NCBI GenBank assembly: GCA_021650895.1
Contig: CP091278.1
Span: forward strand, 1,951,659 to 2,015,658
Origin: Candidatus Jettenia sp.
GTDB lineage: Bacteria; Planctomycetota; Brocadiia; Brocadiales; Brocadiaceae
Direction of reading: 5' to 3'
DNA length: 64,000 nucleotides
This document shows positions 62,867-64,000 of this stretch, piece after piece. The position numbers were made by a program, and so were the translations under genes. Position 1 is the first letter of the stretch. Each line of letters opens with the position of its first letter. Below the pieces are notes generated by a model. It did not search any database. It was not told where the DNA came from and saw only the letters and a program-made list of their open reading frames with translations.

Positions 62867-63097
62867 ATGTTTTGGTGGTTTAATCCGTTTACCTGGTTAA
62901 TCTTTTTTTGCGTAATTGGTGTAGCAGTTTATTTAATTATAAAATACGAACTTGTGGTAACTAGCAAAGGTGTGAGAAAAAGATTTGAAACCGAAACCAA
63001 AGAATCAGCTTTGGAGATCTTAAAAAAGCGATTGGCCAGAGGAGAGATTACCGGAGAAGAGTTTGAAATAATTAAAAAAAAATTGGAAGAAACATAA
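62867..63097 (+). CDS. Membrane SHOCT-domain protein 3
   Basis: 76 residues; transmembrane helix (TWLIFFCVIGVAVYLIIKY) and SHOCT motif (LEILKKRLARGEITGEEFEI). Ribosome-binding site AAGGAGAAATGAG. Paralogue of the two upstream genes, now separated from them by the MITE at 62520-62756. Confidence 0.85.
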   Translation: MFWWFNPFTWLIFFCVIGVAVYLIIKYELVVTSKGVRKRFETETKESALEILKKRLARGEITGEEFEIIKKKLEET

Positions 63098-63207
63098 GGG
63101 TGGAATACTTGTAAGAATAGAGAAGGATGTATTCCTGTATAAGAGCAAATCTTCGTTGCTGCTCATTTTAATGTATAGAAATTTCACGCAGGGCAAGGCT
63201 AAAGCCC

Positions 63208-63794
63208 ATATGCATCAAGTTAAACACAGCAACACGGACAAACGGAGTTTGTCCGTGCCACCCTGAAAACCGCATAAATAAAATGAAAATTCTTATACAA
63301 TCAAGCTAAAAAGTGTAAACGGTGAAGAATAACATAATCCCCCTTAATCCCCCTTTAAAAAAGGGGGAAATATATGGGTGTTTTAGAAAAGGGGGAAATC
63401 CCTCGTTCCCCCCTTTATGAAAGATTGATTTCTTTCCCCCCTTTTTAAACTTATCCTTACCCACAAGTTAGGTAGAGAGCGAAGGTAGAAGCAAGGTAAA
63501 CCACGAAGTACACGAAGAAAGAAGAACGTAGAGAAGCAAGATTCTGCGAAAGATGTAGAGACGCAAGATTTTGCGCTTTTACAATTGAGGTAGGGGTGTG
63601 TTGCTTCGCCTCAAGAAGGGATCGATCATAAAAAAAGAATTTATTGAGATTTGGAACTCTCCTATTCTTCGTGTACTTCGTGTTCTTTGTGGTATTAAAG
63701 ATGTGGGTAAGGACAAGCTTTTTAAAGGGGGATTAGAGGAGAACAGGAACACACGTTCTTTTTTATGGAACAATGCTCTTAGTTTGATGCATAT
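63208..63794. mobile_element. Long dispersed repeat, copy B (centre inverted relative to copy A)
   Basis: Bounded by ATATGCATCAAG and TTGATGCATAT. Left and right flanks agree with copy A (37508-38195) in orientation, whereas the segment from about 63449 to 63720 is reversed. It also has an extra GAGACGCAAGATTTTGCG-type stretch near 63557. The 13-mer AAGGCTAAAGCCC lies on both sides (63195-63207 and 63795-63807), possibly a target duplication or part of a repeat it entered. Confidence 0.75.
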
Positions 63795-63890
63795 AAGGCT
63801 AAAGCCCCTGCCCTACAATCTCCGTTTTTTTTTTCACGAGTCGCTACAAGGGCAGCTTATTTTAAAAAATGCGAACAAAAGAAAGCCAAT

Positions 63891-64000
63891 ATGATAGATA
63901 AGATTATTACTATCTTAGGAGATAATGCTAAATACCTTTTAGAGCATACATGTACTACCATTACGAAAGACAACTTGCATCTGCCAGGACCTGATTTTGT
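63891..64000 (+). CDS. Class I fructose-bisphosphate aldolase, 5' part only
   Basis: Starts MIDKIITILGDNAKYLLEHT and continues CTTITKDNLHLPGPDF up to the window edge. This opening (LLg..a.yLL.H.C.ti.kd.LhLPGPdfv) is that of class I fructose-bisphosphate aldolases of the archaeal/DhnA type. Only about 36 residues are visible. The Shine-Dalgarno (AAAGAAAG) is weak. Role: glycolysis/gluconeogenesis. Confidence 0.72.
   Translation, partial: MIDKIITILGDNAKYLLEHTCTTITKDNLHLPGPDF

Overview
The window reads as a stretch of an A+T-rich, anaerobe-type bacterial chromosome. The best guess is an anammox planctomycete (order Brocadiales). This is inferred from the MopE-like secreted proteins, a 2-oxoacid:ferredoxin oxidoreductase pair, an archaeal-style GlmU, the start of a class I fructose-bisphosphate aldolase and many families of small dispersed repeats. 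No diagnostic hydrazine or nitrite gene lies inside the window, so the assignment is not proven. No rRNA, tRNA or CRISPR array was recognised.

Layout. 1-2.6 kb: decayed REP-type (Y1/HuH) transposases around an intact VapBC pair and a CHAT-domain remnant. 3.0-6.0 kb: three secreted-protein genes (MopE-like, lipase-like, small EF-hand-like) with an internal duplication. 6.0-7.9 kb: a complete REP transposase element and a compositionally foreign nuclease-like gene. 8.2-10.8 kb: glmM-glmU. 10.8-12.3 kb: a gene graveyard (endonuclease III, REP transposase and ModE fragments). 12.3-16.2 kb: a corrinoid protein/methyltransferase fusion overlapping a DUF1638-like/GAF/PAS histidine kinase, the most promising unusual system here. 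16.6-26.2 kb: core genes (EF-G-like, hisA, hisH, OmpA-type lipoprotein, prepilin peptidase, glgC, murJ, RluA-type synthase). 26.2-35.4 kb: an accessory region with an XRE-like membrane regulator, proteins of unknown function, broken zeta-kinase modules, a nucleotidyltransferase toxin-antitoxin pair, MITEs and transposon relics. 35.5-62.4 kb: mostly core metabolism (MscS-like channel, rlmN, tldD-pmbA, ferredoxin, a small unannotated-looking rpmH, HU, RseC, gcvPAB, carAB, pgsA, ribBA, hutU with a small partner gene, korAB, a Tpx-pterin dehydratase fusion, a PfpI-like protein and SHOCT proteins). 62.4-64 kb: MITE and long repeat, then the first codons of a class I aldolase.

Gene cooperation. carA, carB, gcvPA and gcvPB lie head to tail on the minus strand. 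hisH and hisA share an operon with an OmpA lipoprotein but are split by a dispersed repeat. tldD-pmbA and korA-korB are tight pairs. The 14.5-kb corrinoid pair overlaps by 11 nt and looks like a sensor in which a B12 protein and a methyltransferase-like domain feed a kinase.

Repeats. At least six dispersed repeat families occur. The most striking is a ~0.6-0.7 kb element present twice (37.5 kb and 63.2 kb), whose centre is in opposite orientation in the two copies while its flanks agree, evidence of past inversion.
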